Notes: generated by a model not told the origin, from the letters alone. A stretch of DNA of 64,000 nt from Eubacterium sp. (GCA_021769425.1 JAETSX010000002.1:60263-124262), one strand, 5' to 3'; shown: positions 52,884 to 63,487, counted from the stretch's first letter. Made by a program: numbers and translations.

Positions 52884-54521
52884 CTAACCCGGAGCCTTCT
52901 CCCCTTCCGGATCTTTATCCAGAATAGAAAACGCAATATTGGTGGCATGATCCGCCACACGCTCCAGTCCGGTTACGATATCAGTAAAAACAATGCCGGA
53001 CATGGGAGAGCATTTTCCCTTTGCCATCCGCTTCACATGATTCTGGTGCAGTTCCCTCTCCATGTGATCGATATCATTCTCCAATGCCAGAATATCCGGA
53101 AGATTCTTTTCATCCAGCGTCACAAACATCTCCATGGCCTTTTCCAGAATTACCATAGTCTTCTGGTGCATTTCCTTAATCTCCCTTGCGCCTTTCTTGG
53201 TAAAGTCCAGATTTTCCTCCCGGCACTTTACTGCAAAATCTGCAAAATTCTCCGCATGATCCCCAATTCGTTCAATATCGCTTACCACATGGAACAAGCC
53301 GCCAATCCGATTTGCATCCACCACCGGCAGCTGCAGTTGGTTAATTTTTACCAGATAATCTGTCAGCTTATGACTTAAGAAGTCTATCTGTTTCTCTGTC
53401 TCATAGACCTTGGAAATTTTCTCCTCATCGCCGTCAAAAAACGCTTCCATAGAAAGTTTCAGATTACCGCTCGCCAAAGTTGCCATCCGCTCAATTTCCT
53501 GAGTGGTTTCCACTACTGCAGTGGACGGGGAGAAAATATTCTGTTTTCCGATATAGAGAAGCTGGTATCTTTCGCTCTGCACATCTTCCCCGGGTATCAG
53601 CTTTCTGGCCAGCGCAACAAACTGGGCCGACATAGGCAGGAACATAATGGTCTGGAAGATCTTGAACAAAGAATCTGCATTGGCTACGCAGCGCCCCACA
53701 TCCGCGCCGGAAATACGTAAAATAAAACTTTCAAAATACTTCATTCCAAAGGCCAGAAGAATGCCGATAATCACCATACCGAATACATTGAACATCACAT
53801 GGATCAGCGCCGCGCGTTTGGCGTCTTTCTTGGCATCCAGGCTGGCTAAAACCGCCGGCGTACAGGAACCGATATTACATCCCAGAACCACATAAAAGCA
53901 GACGGAAAGATCCACAAGTCCCTGGCTTGCCATTAACAGAAGAATGCTTACGGTCACAGATGAGCTTTGGACAACGACGGTTATGGCAGTTCCAAGGAGT
54001 ATTCCGAGAAACGGATTGTCAAGGCTTCCCAGAATATTCAGCACATTCTGGTATTCCCGCAAACCCGACATGGAGTCCTTCATCATGCTGATTCCCATAA
54101 ACAATGCGCCGAATCCCAGAATTACCTCCCCTACTTTCTTTACCATGGGCCGCTTTCCAAACATCATGAACACGGCTCCCACAAAAAGAATAAACGGTGC
54201 AATCCCGGTCAGGTTAAACGCTACAAGCTGGGATGTAATCGTTGTGCCGATATTGGCGCCGAAAATAATGCCAACTGACTGGGCCAGCGTCATAATGCCG
54301 GTATTTACAAAACTGACTACCATAACGGTTGTGGCTCCCGATGACTGAATAATGGCAGTAAACAATGCACCGAACAAAACGGCAATGATTTTATTTTTCG
54401 TCATAGCCTCTAAAATCGTCCTGAGCTTTGCCCCCGCTGCTTTCTGCAAACCCTGGCTCATAAAATTCATTCCGAATAAAAATAATCCAAGGCCCCCAAG
54501 CAATGTTAATATCAATTCCAT
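52884..54521 (-). CDS. Na/Pi cotransporter with PhoU-like domain
   Basis: 545 aa. NptA/Na-Pi cotransporter family with the inverted-repeat motifs TAIIQSSGATTVMVVSFVNT and VVVQSSSVTVSILLLMASQ, about eight membrane helices (residues 1-300), and a C-terminal PhoU-like helical bundle (GLFHVVSDIERIGDHAENFA near residue 420). It is expected to move phosphate with sodium. It has no operon partner nearby. Confidence 0.93.
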   Translation of the reverse strand: MELILTLLGGLGLFLFGMNFMSQGLQKAAGAKLRTILEAMTKNKIIAVLFGALFTAIIQSSGATTVMVVSFVNTGIMTLAQSVGIIFGANIGTTITSQLVAFNLTGIAPFILFVGAVFMMFGKRPMVKKVGEVILGFGALFMGISMMKDSMSGLREYQNVLNILGSLDNPFLGILLGTAITVVVQSSSVTVSILLLMASQGLVDLSVCFYVVLGCNIGSCTPAVLASLDAKKDAKRAALIHVMFNVFGMVIIGILLAFGMKYFESFILRISGADVGRCVANADSLFKIFQTIMFLPMSAQFVALARKLIPGEDVQSERYQLLYIGKQNIFSPSTAVVETTQEIERMATLASGNLKLSMEAFFDGDEEKISKVYETEKQIDFLSHKLTDYLVKINQLQLPVVDANRIGGLFHVVSDIERIGDHAENFADFAVKCREENLDFTKKGAREIKEMHQKTMVILEKAMEMFVTLDEKNLPDILALENDIDHMERELHQNHVKRMAKGKCSPMSGIVFTDIVTGLERVADHATNIAFSILDKDPEGEKAPG

Positions 54522-54633
54522 GTTGTTCTCCCTTTATTCCTGCGAGCAAATATTACTTTGCGCATTCTCTTCTCTGGTATTAAAATGTGAAAATATTCTC
54601 TTTCAATCGGAATATCCTGTTTCATCTGTCCGG

Positions 54634-55572
54634 TCAGCTCTTCTGTCCGGCATGAAAATAGTCCCTTCCAAACTGAATATCCTGTTTCATTTGTGCAGTC
54701 AGCGCTTCCAGGTTCGGGAATTTACGCTCCTCTCTCACCCGCGTCAGAAAACTTACCTTGACTTCTTCTCCATACATTTCCTCCGTAACGTCAAAAAGAT
54801 GGGTTTCCACACCTGTGGGATTCTCACCTTCGATGGTAGGTTTGCAGCCCACGTTGGTAATGCCCGGATACTTCTTTCCCTGACGCTCAGTCACTGTCAC
54901 ATATACTCCGAAAGGCGGCAGAAGCTTGTCCTTTGGCGGCAGCAGATTGATGGTTGGAATTCCAAGAACTGCTTTGCCGATTTTTTTCCCATGAAGAACC
55001 GTGCCTTCCACGAAAAATTCATAGCCTAACAGCTCATTTGCTTTCTCCATATGTCCGGCGGCAATCTCTTCCCGCACAAAGGTACTGCTGATGTCTCTGC
55101 CCTCTTCCTGCATTTTTTCAACCACTTTCACCTCATATCCGTAAACCTCTGCAAACTGCTGCAGCAGGCGGTAATCTCCGCGGCGGTTATGTCCGAACCG
55201 GAAATCCGTCCCCACCACCATATATTTCACATTCAGCTGAACGGCTATCTTCTCAATAAAAGTTTCCGGCTCCATACACATAATTTCCCTGGTAAAGGGG
55301 CACTCAATCAGATAGTCAATCCCTATGCTTTCAAATAGTTTCATTTTCTCCTGGTTGGTGGTGAGCACCTGCGCCAAAACATCGGAAAACCGCCCCCGGG
55401 GCGGTATATCAAAAGTGAAAATTACCGCTTTTAAATCTTTTCTCTCTTTTTTCTTCTCTGCCATGTATTCCATCAGCAGCTCATGCCCCCGGTGCAGTCC
55501 GTCAAATTTTCCCAAAGACAGCACCGTCGGCTCCTTAATTTCAAAGGTGATACTCTGCTTTATGTATTCCAT
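54634..55572 (-). CDS. ribF: Bifunctional riboflavin kinase/FAD synthetase
   Basis: 312 aa. The N-terminal FAD synthetase nucleotidyl-transferase domain has SLGKFDGLHRGHELLMEY and GTDFRFGHNRRGD; the C-terminal riboflavin kinase domain has GKAVLGIPTINL, GVYVTVTERQ and the TNVGCKPT metal site. It makes FMN and FAD. It lies 9 bp after truB, its usual place in this operon. Confidence 0.95.
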   Translation of the reverse strand: MEYIKQSITFEIKEPTVLSLGKFDGLHRGHELLMEYMAEKKKERKDLKAVIFTFDIPPRGRFSDVLAQVLTTNQEKMKLFESIGIDYLIECPFTREIMCMEPETFIEKIAVQLNVKYMVVGTDFRFGHNRRGDYRLLQQFAEVYGYEVKVVEKMQEEGRDISSTFVREEIAAGHMEKANELLGYEFFVEGTVLHGKKIGKAVLGIPTINLLPPKDKLLPPFGVYVTVTERQGKKYPGITNVGCKPTIEGENPTGVETHLFDVTEEMYGEEVKVSFLTRVREERKFPNLEALTAQMKQDIQFGRDYFHAGQKS

Positions 55573-55581
55573 CTTTCTGTC

Positions 55582-56640
55582 CTACCTTAAAATTTTAACC
55601 GGTCTGATATCACTTCGTCTTTCCTCCCACTGATAAATTCCGGTAAATATCCCGTATTCATCATAAACTCTGAGAAGCGTTTCTTTATATTCCGGCTTCC
55701 ATGCCGCCATCCACTCCGGCTTTAGGGGATTTCCGTTAAGGAGCAGCTTGCGAAACTCCGGTTTCACAGAAACTTCCGGGTACTGCCGAAAGACGTAATC
55801 CATAGGCTTTACCAAATCCGGCAAATCTTCTGCCGTCAATTCCTGCTGAGAACTGCCGGCCGCTTTTGTTTGAATCCGGCCGCTGTCTTTCTCTGCTGTC
55901 ATTTTCTTCTGAGAACTGCCGGCCGCTTTTGTTTGAATCCGGCCGCTGTCTTTCTCTGCTGTCATTTTCTTCTGAGGACTGCCGGCCCTGACGGAGTGAA
56001 CCAGTTCTTCAATTTCTCCCAGCTTTCTGGCATCTTCTAATGCAAAGCCTGCCGCCCTGGTGCGGATTAATGATTCCATGCATCCGCCGCAGCCCAAAGT
56101 TTCTCCAATATCATGGCACAAAGTCCTGATATAGGCGCCTTTGGAACAGTGGACTTCCATGCGCACTCTGGGCAATGACAATTCCAGAATACGGATGGAA
56201 AAAATCGTCACCGTCCTTGGCTTTCTCTCCACCTCAATCCCTGCCCTTGCCAAATCACAAAGCTTCTTTCCGTTGACTTTCAATGCGGAATACATGGGCG
56301 GAATCTGTTCATACTCACCTACAAATGAGGCGATGGCTTTCTTTACTTCCTCTTCTGAACAGGTCACGGGACGATTTGACTGAATAGTTCCCGTAATATC
56401 CTGAGTATCTGTGGCTGTTCCAAGCAGCAGCGCCGCCTCATATACCTTATCTTTCTCTGTCAGCATATCACAGACTCTGGTTGCTTTTCCCAGGCAGACC
56501 AAGAGCACCCCTTCCGCTTCAGGGTCCAGTGTTCCGGTATGGCCGATTTTTTTCTGTCTTAAGATCCCTCTCAGCTTTGCCACTGCGTCATGAGAGGTAA
56601 ATCCTTTTTCCTTGTACACATTGATGATTCCATTAATCAT
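55582..56640 (-). CDS. truB: tRNA pseudouridine-55 synthase with repeat insertion
   Basis: 352 aa; TruB is normally near 300. Catalytic Asp in GHTGTLDPEAEGVL, then YEAALLLGTATDTQD, PPMYSALKVNGKK and SKGAYIRTLCHDIGE. Between the catalytic and C-terminal parts is an inserted linker with two 21-residue units (QKKMTAEKDSGRIQTKAAG type) plus a partial third. The final DYVFRQYPEV region is the normal C-terminal part. The extra linker probably leaves activity intact. Confidence 0.94.
   Translation of the reverse strand: MINGIINVYKEKGFTSHDAVAKLRGILRQKKIGHTGTLDPEAEGVLLVCLGKATRVCDMLTEKDKVYEAALLLGTATDTQDITGTIQSNRPVTCSEEEVKKAIASFVGEYEQIPPMYSALKVNGKKLCDLARAGIEVERKPRTVTIFSIRILELSLPRVRMEVHCSKGAYIRTLCHDIGETLGCGGCMESLIRTRAAGFALEDARKLGEIEELVHSVRAGSPQKKMTAEKDSGRIQTKAAGSSQKKMTAEKDSGRIQTKAAGSSQQELTAEDLPDLVKPMDYVFRQYPEVSVKPEFRKLLLNGNPLKPEWMAAWKPEYKETLLRVYDEYGIFTGIYQWEERRSDIRPVKILR
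55846..55987 (-). repeat. 63-bp tandem duplication inside truB
   Basis: Two complete, nearly identical 63-bp units start at 55846 and 55909, and a partial third at 55972. Units are multiples of three, so the frame is kept. Confidence 0.9.
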
Positions 56641-56699
56641 ACCATAGACTCCTGCAATTAATGTTCTGATTCAGACCGCTGTAATTCCCGGTTCTTCTG

Positions 56700-57665
56700 C
56701 TATTTCAGGGATTCCCCGAAAATCTGCGCTTCGGCATCTTTGCAAAGGACTGCAATAATCTCCTTGGAACTGCCCTCCATGGTGGCCCCGGCCGCTCTTT
56801 CATGGCCGCCGCCCTGATATTTCATGGCCAGTTTGGCCACATTGACTTTCCCATTGGAACGCATGCTGACTTTCCAGGATCGGTCTTCATTCTCGTAGAG
56901 GAAAATGGCCAGTTCCACGCCCTTGGTCACCCGAAGCTGGCTGACAATTCCATCCAGATGTTTCGGCATCGCCTGATACCGCTCCATTTCCTCTCTGGTA
57001 ACAGCCGATGCAATCACCTTGCCCTCCAGAAAAAGGCCGCTGTTTAACAGCGCCTGGCCCAATATCTTATTCTGGGCAAAGGTTTTGGTATAGAAAGTGT
57101 CATCCACAATTTTACTGAAATTAATCCCCGTTTCCATCAAAAACCCGGCAGCATTCATGGTCTTTGCAGAGGTGCAGGAATACTGGAACACTCCGGTGTC
57201 ATGCACCATGCCAACATAGATGCATTCTGCAATCTCTTTTGTGATCTTCTCTTTCTCTATCAGTTCAAAAATCAATTCTGAAGTAGAGCTTGCCCGGGGA
57301 AAAATATAATTTTCATCTGCAAAGCTGTCATTGCTCACGTGATGGTCTATGCAGACGGTCCTTTTCGCCGTATTGAAGTACTTTACGGCGTCTCCCAGGC
57401 GTCCGGCGTCCCCGCAGTCCTGCACAATGCAGAGATCATATACTTTATCCTTTTCGCAGCTGTTTTTGATCTTATCTGCATGAGCTAAAAATTTAAAAAT
57501 ATTCGGAATGGGCTCCAGATAAACATCTGCCTGAATCTCAGGAAACCATGCAGTAATGTAATTATACGTTGCCAGACAGGAGCCTGTGCAGTCGCCGTCC
57601 GGCCTTACATGCCCGGCAATGGCAACTGTTTTCACCTGTGCCAGCTCCGATGCTAAGTCTTTCAT
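56700..57665 (-). CDS. nrnA: DHH-family oligoribonuclease/PAP phosphatase
   Basis: 321 aa. DHH domain motifs AGHVRPDGDC, IVQDCGD and CIDHHVSND bind manganese, and the DHHA1 end has GGGHERAAGATM. NrnA degrades nanoRNA and pAp. The start overlaps the rbfA stop by a few bases, and truB follows after 59 bp, a standard operon order. Confidence 0.94.
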   Translation of the reverse strand: MKDLASELAQVKTVAIAGHVRPDGDCTGSCLATYNYITAWFPEIQADVYLEPIPNIFKFLAHADKIKNSCEKDKVYDLCIVQDCGDAGRLGDAVKYFNTAKRTVCIDHHVSNDSFADENYIFPRASSTSELIFELIEKEKITKEIAECIYVGMVHDTGVFQYSCTSAKTMNAAGFLMETGINFSKIVDDTFYTKTFAQNKILGQALLNSGLFLEGKVIASAVTREEMERYQAMPKHLDGIVSQLRVTKGVELAIFLYENEDRSWKVSMRSNGKVNVAKLAMKYQGGGHERAAGATMEGSSKEIIAVLCKDAEAQIFGESLK

Positions 57666-58030
57666 ACTCCCTGCTCTCCCTGTCTGTTTACATCGTCAAT
57701 CAGCTTCGACATATTGACCCCATATTCAATGGACTGATCCAATACAAAACGAATTTCCGGCGTATTTCTGAGATTGATATTTCTGGCAAGCTTGCTGCGG
57801 ATATATCCTTCCGCACTTTTTAATCCCGCCAATGTGGATTCCTGGGACTCTGCATCTCCCAACACGCTGATATATGCTTTACAGTTCTTTAAATCCGGCG
57901 CTACCTCCACTGCCACTACGGAAGTCATGGGATTGATCCTTGGATCTTTTATTTCCCCGCGGATAATATTGCTCAGTTCCCTCAACACCTCTTCATTGAC
58001 TCTTGTATTCTTAATGCTGTTTTTCCTCAT
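57662..58030 (-). CDS. rbfA: 30S ribosome-binding factor A
   Basis: 122 aa, KH-like RbfA. Visible: RVNEEVLRELSNIIRGEIKD near the start, then MTSVVAVEVAPDLKNCKAYI. It assists 30S subunit assembly. It lies 17 bp after infB. Confidence 0.94.
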   Translation of the reverse strand: MRKNSIKNTRVNEEVLRELSNIIRGEIKDPRINPMTSVVAVEVAPDLKNCKAYISVLGDAESQESTLAGLKSAEGYIRSKLARNINLRNTPEIRFVLDQSIEYGVNMSKLIDDVNRQGEQGV

Positions 58031-58047
58031 ATTCTGCCTTTCTCTTT

Positions 58048-61000
58048 TTAACGCGGCACTTCCTCCATAATGTAGGACTCTACAATGTCCATTTCCTGAA
58101 TATCATTGAATCCCTCGAAAACCAGTCCGCATTCATATCCCGCTCTTACTTCTTTTACATCATCCTTAAAACGCTTCAAAGATGCCAGATCTCCTTCAAA
58201 AATCTGCTCTCCTTCTCTGGAAATCCGAATCTTGCATCCTCTCTGGAACACACCGTCCAGGACATAGGAGCCTGCGATATTTCCAACTCCGGAAGCTTTG
58301 AATATCTGGCGCACTTCTGCATGGCCCAGAACTCTTTCCTCAAATACCGGATCCAGCATCCCTTTCATGGCTGCCTGCACATCCTCAATAGCGTTATAAA
58401 TCACCTTATACAGCCGCATGTCTACGCCTTCCCGCTCCGCCGTAGTCTTAGCCATAGCGTCCGGACGCACATTAAATCCAATGATAATTGCATTGGAAGC
58501 GGAAGCAAGGCTTACGTCAGACTCATTGATGGCGCCCACGCCGCCGTGAATTACTTTTACCACCACTTCTTCATTGGACAGCTTCATCAGACTTTGTTTT
58601 ACCGCTTCCACGGAGCCCTGTACGTCTGCTTTCACAATAATCGGCAGTTCCTTGATATTTCCGGACTGAATTTGGGAGAAGAGATCATCCAGCGACATTC
58701 TGGATTTGGTTTCCTCCAACATCTTCTCACGTCCTTCTGAAATAAAGGTTTCCGCAAAGCTCTTGGCCTCTTTCTCTGAATCCGTACATACAAAGATTTC
58801 CCCGGCATTGGGCACATTATTCAAACCTAATATTTCCACCGGGGTGGACGGGCCGGCTTCTTTCACTCTTCTGCCTTTGTCATCAATCATGGCCCTCACT
58901 TTTCCATAACAGCTTCCGCAGGCAACAGGCTGGCCAACTTTTAACGTCCCTTTCTGTACTAAAATCGTAGCTACGGAACCCCGTCCCTTATCAAGCTGTG
59001 CTTCAATCACAAGCCCCCTTGCATTTCGTTTCGGATTGGCCTTTAATTCACAGATTTCCGCTGTCAGCAATATCATTTCAAGCAAAGTGTCAATTCCTTC
59101 ATGGGAATGTGCGGACACCGGTACAAAAATTGTGCTTCCGCCCCAGTCTTCCGGAATCAGCTCATACTCCGCCAGTTCCTGCTTCACCCGCTCAATATTG
59201 GCGCTGGGCTTATCGATTTTGTTGATTGCCACGATAATTTCCACTCCTGCCGCTTTGGCATGGCTGATTGCCTCTACGGTCTGAGGCATCACGCCGTCGT
59301 CTGCCGCTACCACAAGGATTGCAATATCGGTTGCGTTTGCGCCCCGCATACGCATTGCAGTAAACGCCTCGTGGCCCGGAGTATCCAGGAATGTAATTTT
59401 CTCTCCGTTGCACTCTACCATATAAGCGCCGATATGCTGGGTAATTCCGCCTGCTTCCCGATCGATGACATGGGTGTCCCGGATAGCGTCCAACAGAGAA
59501 GTTTTTCCATGGTCTACATGGCCCATGACACAGACTACCGGCGGACGTTTTACCTGAACGGACACATCCTCCTCTTCTTCCTTCAAAAGCTCTGCAATCA
59601 CATCCACCTTTTCTTCCTGCTCGCAGATGCAGTTATATTCCAATGCAATTTCTTCGGCCGTTGCAAAATCTATTTCACTGTTTACCGTCACCATGGTTCC
59701 CTGTAAAAACAGTTTCTTGATAATGACGGACGCCTGAATTTTCATCCGGTCGGCCAGCTCCTTGATTGTCATTTTCTCCGGAATGGTAATGGTCTTAATG
59801 GTTTCCTCTTCCTTCTGCTGGGGTTTCGGCTGCTGCTGGGGTTTCTTTCCTCTGGCCTTCTTCTCCAGATTGTCAAAACGTTCCTTCTTCTTTCCCATCA
59901 GTTCTTTCTCGTGACGCTGGCTATTTCCCTTGCGGTTGTCACGTTCCCGGCTCTCTTTTCCTCTGGCTTCATCCATAGAACCGGAACTGTTACTCTGATT
60001 CAGCCTATTAATCTCCTGCTCAAAACGGTTCTTCTGTCCGGGACGTCCGTTCTGGAAAGAGCGGTTGTTTCTGTCTCCCTGGGAACGGTTATTTCTGTCT
60101 CCCTGAGAACGATTATTTCTGTCTCCCTGGGAACGGTTGTTTCTGTCATTCCGATCATTTCTGTCTCCCTGGGAACGGTTGTTTCTGTCATTCCGATCAT
60201 TTCTGTCTCCCTGAGGACGGCTGTTTCTGTCTCCCTGAAAACGGTTATTTCTATCCCCCTGGGGACGGCTGTTTCGGTCTCCCTGGGAACGGTTGTTTCG
60301 GTCATTTCGTTCGTTTCGGTCTCCCTGGGGCCTTGCCTGGCGTTCCTCCTGGGCTTTAAGCGTTCTGTCCGGCCTGAGCTGGCGTTCTCCCTGAGGCTTG
60401 TTATTCGTTCTGTCCCCCTGGGGGCGGTTGTTTCGGTCTCCCTGGGAACGGCTGTTTCGGTCATTCCGATCGTTTCGTTCCCCCTGGGAACGGTTGTTTC
60501 GGTCATTTCGTTCGTTTCGGTCTCCCTGGGATCTTGCCTGACGTCTCGGAGCTGTTTTGCTGTTCTGCGGATTATATACCGCTGTAATGCTGGATTTCTT
60601 CTTCGGGCGTTCCACTTCTTCTTTTCCGTCCTCCGAAGCCTTTCCCGCTTCTGTTTTGTGCCCTTTTGCCGGCTGGGATTCTGTTTTGACTGTTTCTGTT
60701 TTTACCGGCTGCGCTCCTGTTTTCGACGGTTCCGCTTTCACTGTCTGTTCTGTTTCTTTTCTTACTGATTCTGCTTTCACTGTCTGTTCTGTTTCTTTTC
60801 TTACTGATTCTGCTTTCACTGTTTGTTCTGTTTCTTTTTTTACTGATTCTGTTTTCACTGGCTCCTCTTTACTCTTTCCAAAAGACTGCCCTGCAGACTC
60901 CGGCTGGGGCTTTCTATTTTCGCTTTTTCCTCCGGTAAATTTTCCTCTGACCATATCAATCACATCATCTTCTATGGCGCTGCTTGCTGTCTTTTTGATA

Positions 61001-61086
61001 ATATTTTTTTCTTTTAAAAACTCGATGATATCTTTGGACTGTATCTTTAATTCATTTGCAATTTCATAAATCCTGACTTTTGCCAT
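58048..61086 (-). CDS. infB: Translation initiation factor IF-2 with long repeat region
   Basis: 1012 aa. An IF2_N-like start ([20 protein letters not shown]) is followed by a very long low-complexity region (about residues 70-410) holding 13-residue repeats ([13 protein letters not shown] type) and many [16 protein letters not shown] repeats. A second IF2_N segment ([20 protein letters not shown]) follows. The GTPase has [12 protein letters not shown] near residue 520, [10 protein letters not shown] and NKIDKP, then domains II-IV. IF-2 is usually 700-900 aa here; the additions are the repeats. Confidence 0.96.
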   Translation of the reverse strand: MAKVRIYEIANELKIQSKDIIEFLKEKNIIKKTASSAIEDDVIDMVRGKFTGGKSENRKPQPESAGQSFGKSKEEPVKTESVKKETEQTVKAESVRKETEQTVKAESVRKETEQTVKAEPSKTGAQPVKTETVKTESQPAKGHKTEAGKASEDGKEEVERPKKKSSITAVYNPQNSKTAPRRQARSQGDRNERNDRNNRSQGERNDRNDRNSRSQGDRNNRPQGDRTNNKPQGERQLRPDRTLKAQEERQARPQGDRNERNDRNNRSQGDRNSRPQGDRNNRFQGDRNSRPQGDRNDRNDRNNRSQGDRNDRNDRNNRSQGDRNNRSQGDRNNRSQGDRNNRSFQNGRPGQKNRFEQEINRLNQSNSSGSMDEARGKESRERDNRKGNSQRHEKELMGKKKERFDNLEKKARGKKPQQQPKPQQKEEETIKTITIPEKMTIKELADRMKIQASVIIKKLFLQGTMVTVNSEIDFATAEEIALEYNCICEQEEKVDVIAELLKEEEEDVSVQVKRPPVVCVMGHVDHGKTSLLDAIRDTHVIDREAGGITQHIGAYMVECNGEKITFLDTPGHEAFTAMRMRGANATDIAILVVAADDGVMPQTVEAISHAKAAGVEIIVAINKIDKPSANIERVKQELAEYELIPEDWGGSTIFVPVSAHSHEGIDTLLEMILLTAEICELKANPKRNARGLVIEAQLDKGRGSVATILVQKGTLKVGQPVACGSCYGKVRAMIDDKGRRVKEAGPSTPVEILGLNNVPNAGEIFVCTDSEKEAKSFAETFISEGREKMLEETKSRMSLDDLFSQIQSGNIKELPIIVKADVQGSVEAVKQSLMKLSNEEVVVKVIHGGVGAINESDVSLASASNAIIIGFNVRPDAMAKTTAEREGVDMRLYKVIYNAIEDVQAAMKGMLDPVFEERVLGHAEVRQIFKASGVGNIAGSYVLDGVFQRGCKIRISREGEQIFEGDLASLKRFKDDVKEVRAGYECGLVFEGFNDIQEMDIVESYIMEEVPR
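60050..60530 (-). repeat. Asn/Arg/Gln/Asp repeat tract inside infB
   Basis: Imperfect units of 12-24 bp encode [15 protein letters not shown] and NRPQGDRN variants, about 25 times in all. A further three-copy 39-bp repeat ([13 protein letters not shown] type) lies around 60735-60855. All keep the frame. A long plus-strand open frame across them is a by-product. Confidence 0.85.
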
Positions 61087-61101
61087 ATGGTACTACCTCC
61101 G

Positions 61102-61422
61102 TTATTCCGTTTTGTCTGCTATTTTCAATTTCTCTATCAGGTTATTTGCAAATCCCTCATCCAATACCGCAAGGCTTGCCCGGTACTGCTTTCCGATTGC
61201 ACGGCCTAAGGTCTCTTTGGATTCATACAAATATATGGGAACCTGATAAAACGAGCACATATTGCGAAACATTTTTTTCGTATTTTCCGATGCTTCTACC
61301 GATACAATCACAAGAAATGCCTGATGGGATTTCACTGCTTTCTCAGTAGAAAATTCTCCGCTGGCTATTTTACCGGCTTTCATGGCCAGGCCAAGTGTGG
61401 ACAGTATTCTATCTTGCTGCAA
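61102..61422 (-). CDS. ylxQ: L7Ae-family ribosomal-like protein YlxQ
   Basis: 106 aa, L7Ae/L30e/S12e RNA-binding family: LGLAMKAGKIASGEFSTEKA, VSVEASENTKKMFRNMC. It lies between ylxR and infB, its usual place, and overlaps ylxR by 14 bp. A kink-turn-binding role is inferred from the family. Confidence 0.92.
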   Translation of the reverse strand: MQQDRILSTLGLAMKAGKIASGEFSTEKAVKSHQAFLVIVSVEASENTKKMFRNMCSFYQVPIYLYESKETLGRAIGKQYRASLAVLDEGFANNLIEKLKIADKTE

Positions 61423-61681
61423 TCCCTTCCATCTCCTTTGTCAAATTCTCAACCACATCTTTGGGTATGGCTGTCTTCAGGGAACGTTCCAATCCTTTTG
61501 CCCTGATTGCTTTTTTCAGACATTCCTCATTGGGACAAAGATAAGCGCCCCTGCCGTTTTTCTTTCCGGTTGCATCCAGAAAAATTTCATCCTCCGCTGT
61601 CCGTATTACCCGCAGCATCTCTTTCTTGCTTTTCATTTCACCGCAGCCCACGCACTGACGCATAGGGATCTTTTTACTCAT
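61409..61681 (-). CDS. ylxR: YlxR-family RNA-binding protein
   Basis: 90 aa from the ATG at 61681, which overlaps the nusA stop (ATGAGTAA); the longer frame to 61918 runs through the nusA tail. The family motifs PMRQCVGCGEMKSKKEMLRV and GRGAYLCPNEECLKKAI are visible. It is a small protein of the nusA-infB operon. Confidence 0.93.
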   Translation of the reverse strand: MSKKIPMRQCVGCGEMKSKKEMLRVIRTAEDEIFLDATGKKNGRGAYLCPNEECLKKAIRAKGLERSLKTAIPKDVVENLTKEMEGIAAR

Positions 61682-62921
61682 TTTCGCTGTCCTCATTTTC
61701 GTAGTCTGGATCTTCTTCGTATTCGGAATCTTCTTCATACCCTGAATTCTCTTCGTAATCTGAATTCTCCTCATAGTCTGAATTTCCTTCGTAATCTGAA
61801 TCCTCTTCGTAATCTGAATCCTCTTCGAACTCCAGATCTTCTTCATACTCTTCATAGTCATTTTCATAATCCATGAAATCTCCGGCTTCTCTGGCCTGGG
61901 TTTCACTTTTAATGTCAATTTTAAAACCGGTCAGCCTTGCGGCAAGCCTTGCGTTCTGTCCTTCCTTTCCGATTGCCAGGGATAACTGATAATCCGGCAC
62001 TACCACTTTGGCGGTCTTTTCTTCCGCATCAGCGATTACGGAGATTACTTTTGCCGGGCTCAATGCATTCTCAATAAGCATGGCTGCATTGTCACTCCAA
62101 TTGATAATATCAATTTTCTCTCCCCTGAGTTCATTGACAATGGCATTGACCCTGGCCCCGTTTAAGCCCACGCAGGCTCCCACCGGATCCACGTCGGGAT
62201 CGTTGCTCCATACTGCGATCTTGGTTCTGCTTCCGGCTTCTCTGGAAATGCTTTTAATTTCCACGATGCCGTCTTTCACCTCTGTTACCTCAGATTCAAA
62301 GAGACGCTTTACCAATTCCGGATGGGTTCTGGATACCAGGATTTTCGGCCCCTTAGAAGTGGACTTCACTTCCAGGATATAGAGCTTAATCCGTTCGGTG
62401 GGCTGGAACACCTCGCTCTTTACCTGTTCATTTTCACTTAAAATGGCATCTACCTTTCCCAGATTAATACTGATGTTTTTGCCCACATACCGTTGTACAA
62501 TTCCGGTCACTACATCCCTTTCCTTGCCGTAATACTGTTCAAACAGCGCTTTCCGTTCTTCCTCGCGGATTTTCTGCAGAATCACATTCTTGGCGTTCTG
62601 GGTGGCAATCCGGCCGAACTCTTTGGATTTCACTTCAATGTTGACAATATCTCCCACCTCATACTTGGAATTGATCATTTTCGCATTGCCTACACTGATC
62701 TCCAGAACCGGGTCTTCCACCTCTTCTACTACGGTTTTTTCTGCATATACATGGAACTCACAGGTTTCCGGGTTGATATTTACTTTAATATTGTCAGATT
62801 TGCCGAAATGGTTTTTACATGCGGTAATCAAGGAATTCTCAATGGCTTCCAGCAGCGTGTCTTTGCTGATGTCTTTTTCCTTTTCCAATATGGTTAACGC
62901 TTCCAATAACTCATTGTTCAT
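61674..62921 (-). CDS. nusA: Transcription factor NusA with acidic Tyr-repeat tail
   Basis: 415 aa. N-terminal RNA-polymerase-binding domain, S1 domain ([20 protein letters not shown]), and KH domains ([20 protein letters not shown] and [20 protein letters not shown]). After residue 352 an acidic tail begins, made of [20 protein letters not shown] repeats to the end. The acidic repeats (EEDSDY, ENSDYE) are unusual for NusA in Firmicutes, which often ends soon after KH2. Confidence 0.95.
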   Translation of the reverse strand: MNNELLEALTILEKEKDISKDTLLEAIENSLITACKNHFGKSDNIKVNINPETCEFHVYAEKTVVEEVEDPVLEISVGNAKMINSKYEVGDIVNIEVKSKEFGRIATQNAKNVILQKIREEERKALFEQYYGKERDVVTGIVQRYVGKNISINLGKVDAILSENEQVKSEVFQPTERIKLYILEVKSTSKGPKILVSRTHPELVKRLFESEVTEVKDGIVEIKSISREAGSRTKIAVWSNDPDVDPVGACVGLNGARVNAIVNELRGEKIDIINWSDNAAMLIENALSPAKVISVIADAEEKTAKVVVPDYQLSLAIGKEGQNARLAARLTGFKIDIKSETQAREAGDFMDYENDYEEYEEDLEFEEDSDYEEDSDYEGNSDYEENSDYEENSGYEEDSEYEEDPDYENEDSENE

Positions 62922-62963
62922 TTTTTTATCCTCCTGAAAAGTGTTCTTCTTATTTGACGCATT

Positions 62964-63431
62964 TTAAAAATCAAAAGCCAGGCGAATCAATGCAATATCT
63001 GTTTTTGCAAATATCATTTCCTTGTCTTCTTCCATCTCTATGGTTACCGTAGTTTCATCATATGATTTTAAGATGCCATAAAATTCTTTTTCTTTCTCTA
63101 TGGCCCTGTAAGTCCGGATTTCCACTTCCTTCCCCAAACTCCGCCGGTAATCTTTTTCCTTCTTCAAAGGCCTGCCAAGCCCCGGAGAGCTTACTTCAAA
63201 AATATAGGACTCTTCAATAAAGTCCTTTTCATCCAGCAAATCACTCATCCTTCGGCTGACCAGTTCGCAGTCATCTACTGTAATCCCGCCTTCTTTATCA
63301 ATATAGGCTCTCAGATACCAGTTTCCGCCTTCCTTCACATATTCCACATCTACCAGTTCAAACTGGTACTCTTCTATCATCGGAAACAGCAGTTCTTCGG
63401 TCCGCTGCTCATACATTTCTTTTCTTGACAC
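62964..63431 (-). CDS. rimP: Ribosome maturation factor RimP
   Basis: 155 aa from the GTG at 63431 (AGAAGG 8 bases upstream; a GTG three codons earlier is possible). Family motifs: FELVDVEYVKEGGNWYLRAY, GGITVDDCELVSR and VSSPGLGRPLKKEKDY. It is needed for 30S subunit assembly. It heads the nusA operon. Confidence 0.94.
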   Translation of the reverse strand: MSRKEMYEQRTEELLFPMIEEYQFELVDVEYVKEGGNWYLRAYIDKEGGITVDDCELVSRRMSDLLDEKDFIEESYIFEVSSPGLGRPLKKEKDYRRSLGKEVEIRTYRAIEKEKEFYGILKSYDETTVTIEMEEDKEMIFAKTDIALIRLAFDF

Positions 63432-63487
63432 TTTCTGCACCTTCTTTCTTCTTATTTTTATATCAGACCTTGCCGGCTTACATAAAA

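Noticed and set aside
59911..60768. Long plus-strand open frame (285 aa) across infB
   Set aside because: It is antisense to the infB repeat tract; Ser/Val-rich periodic translation is a by-product of the repeats, without ribosome-binding site.
61682..61918. N-terminal extension of ylxR
   Set aside because: It reads the nusA acidic tail in another frame; the ATG at 61681 overlapping the nusA stop fits the family start.
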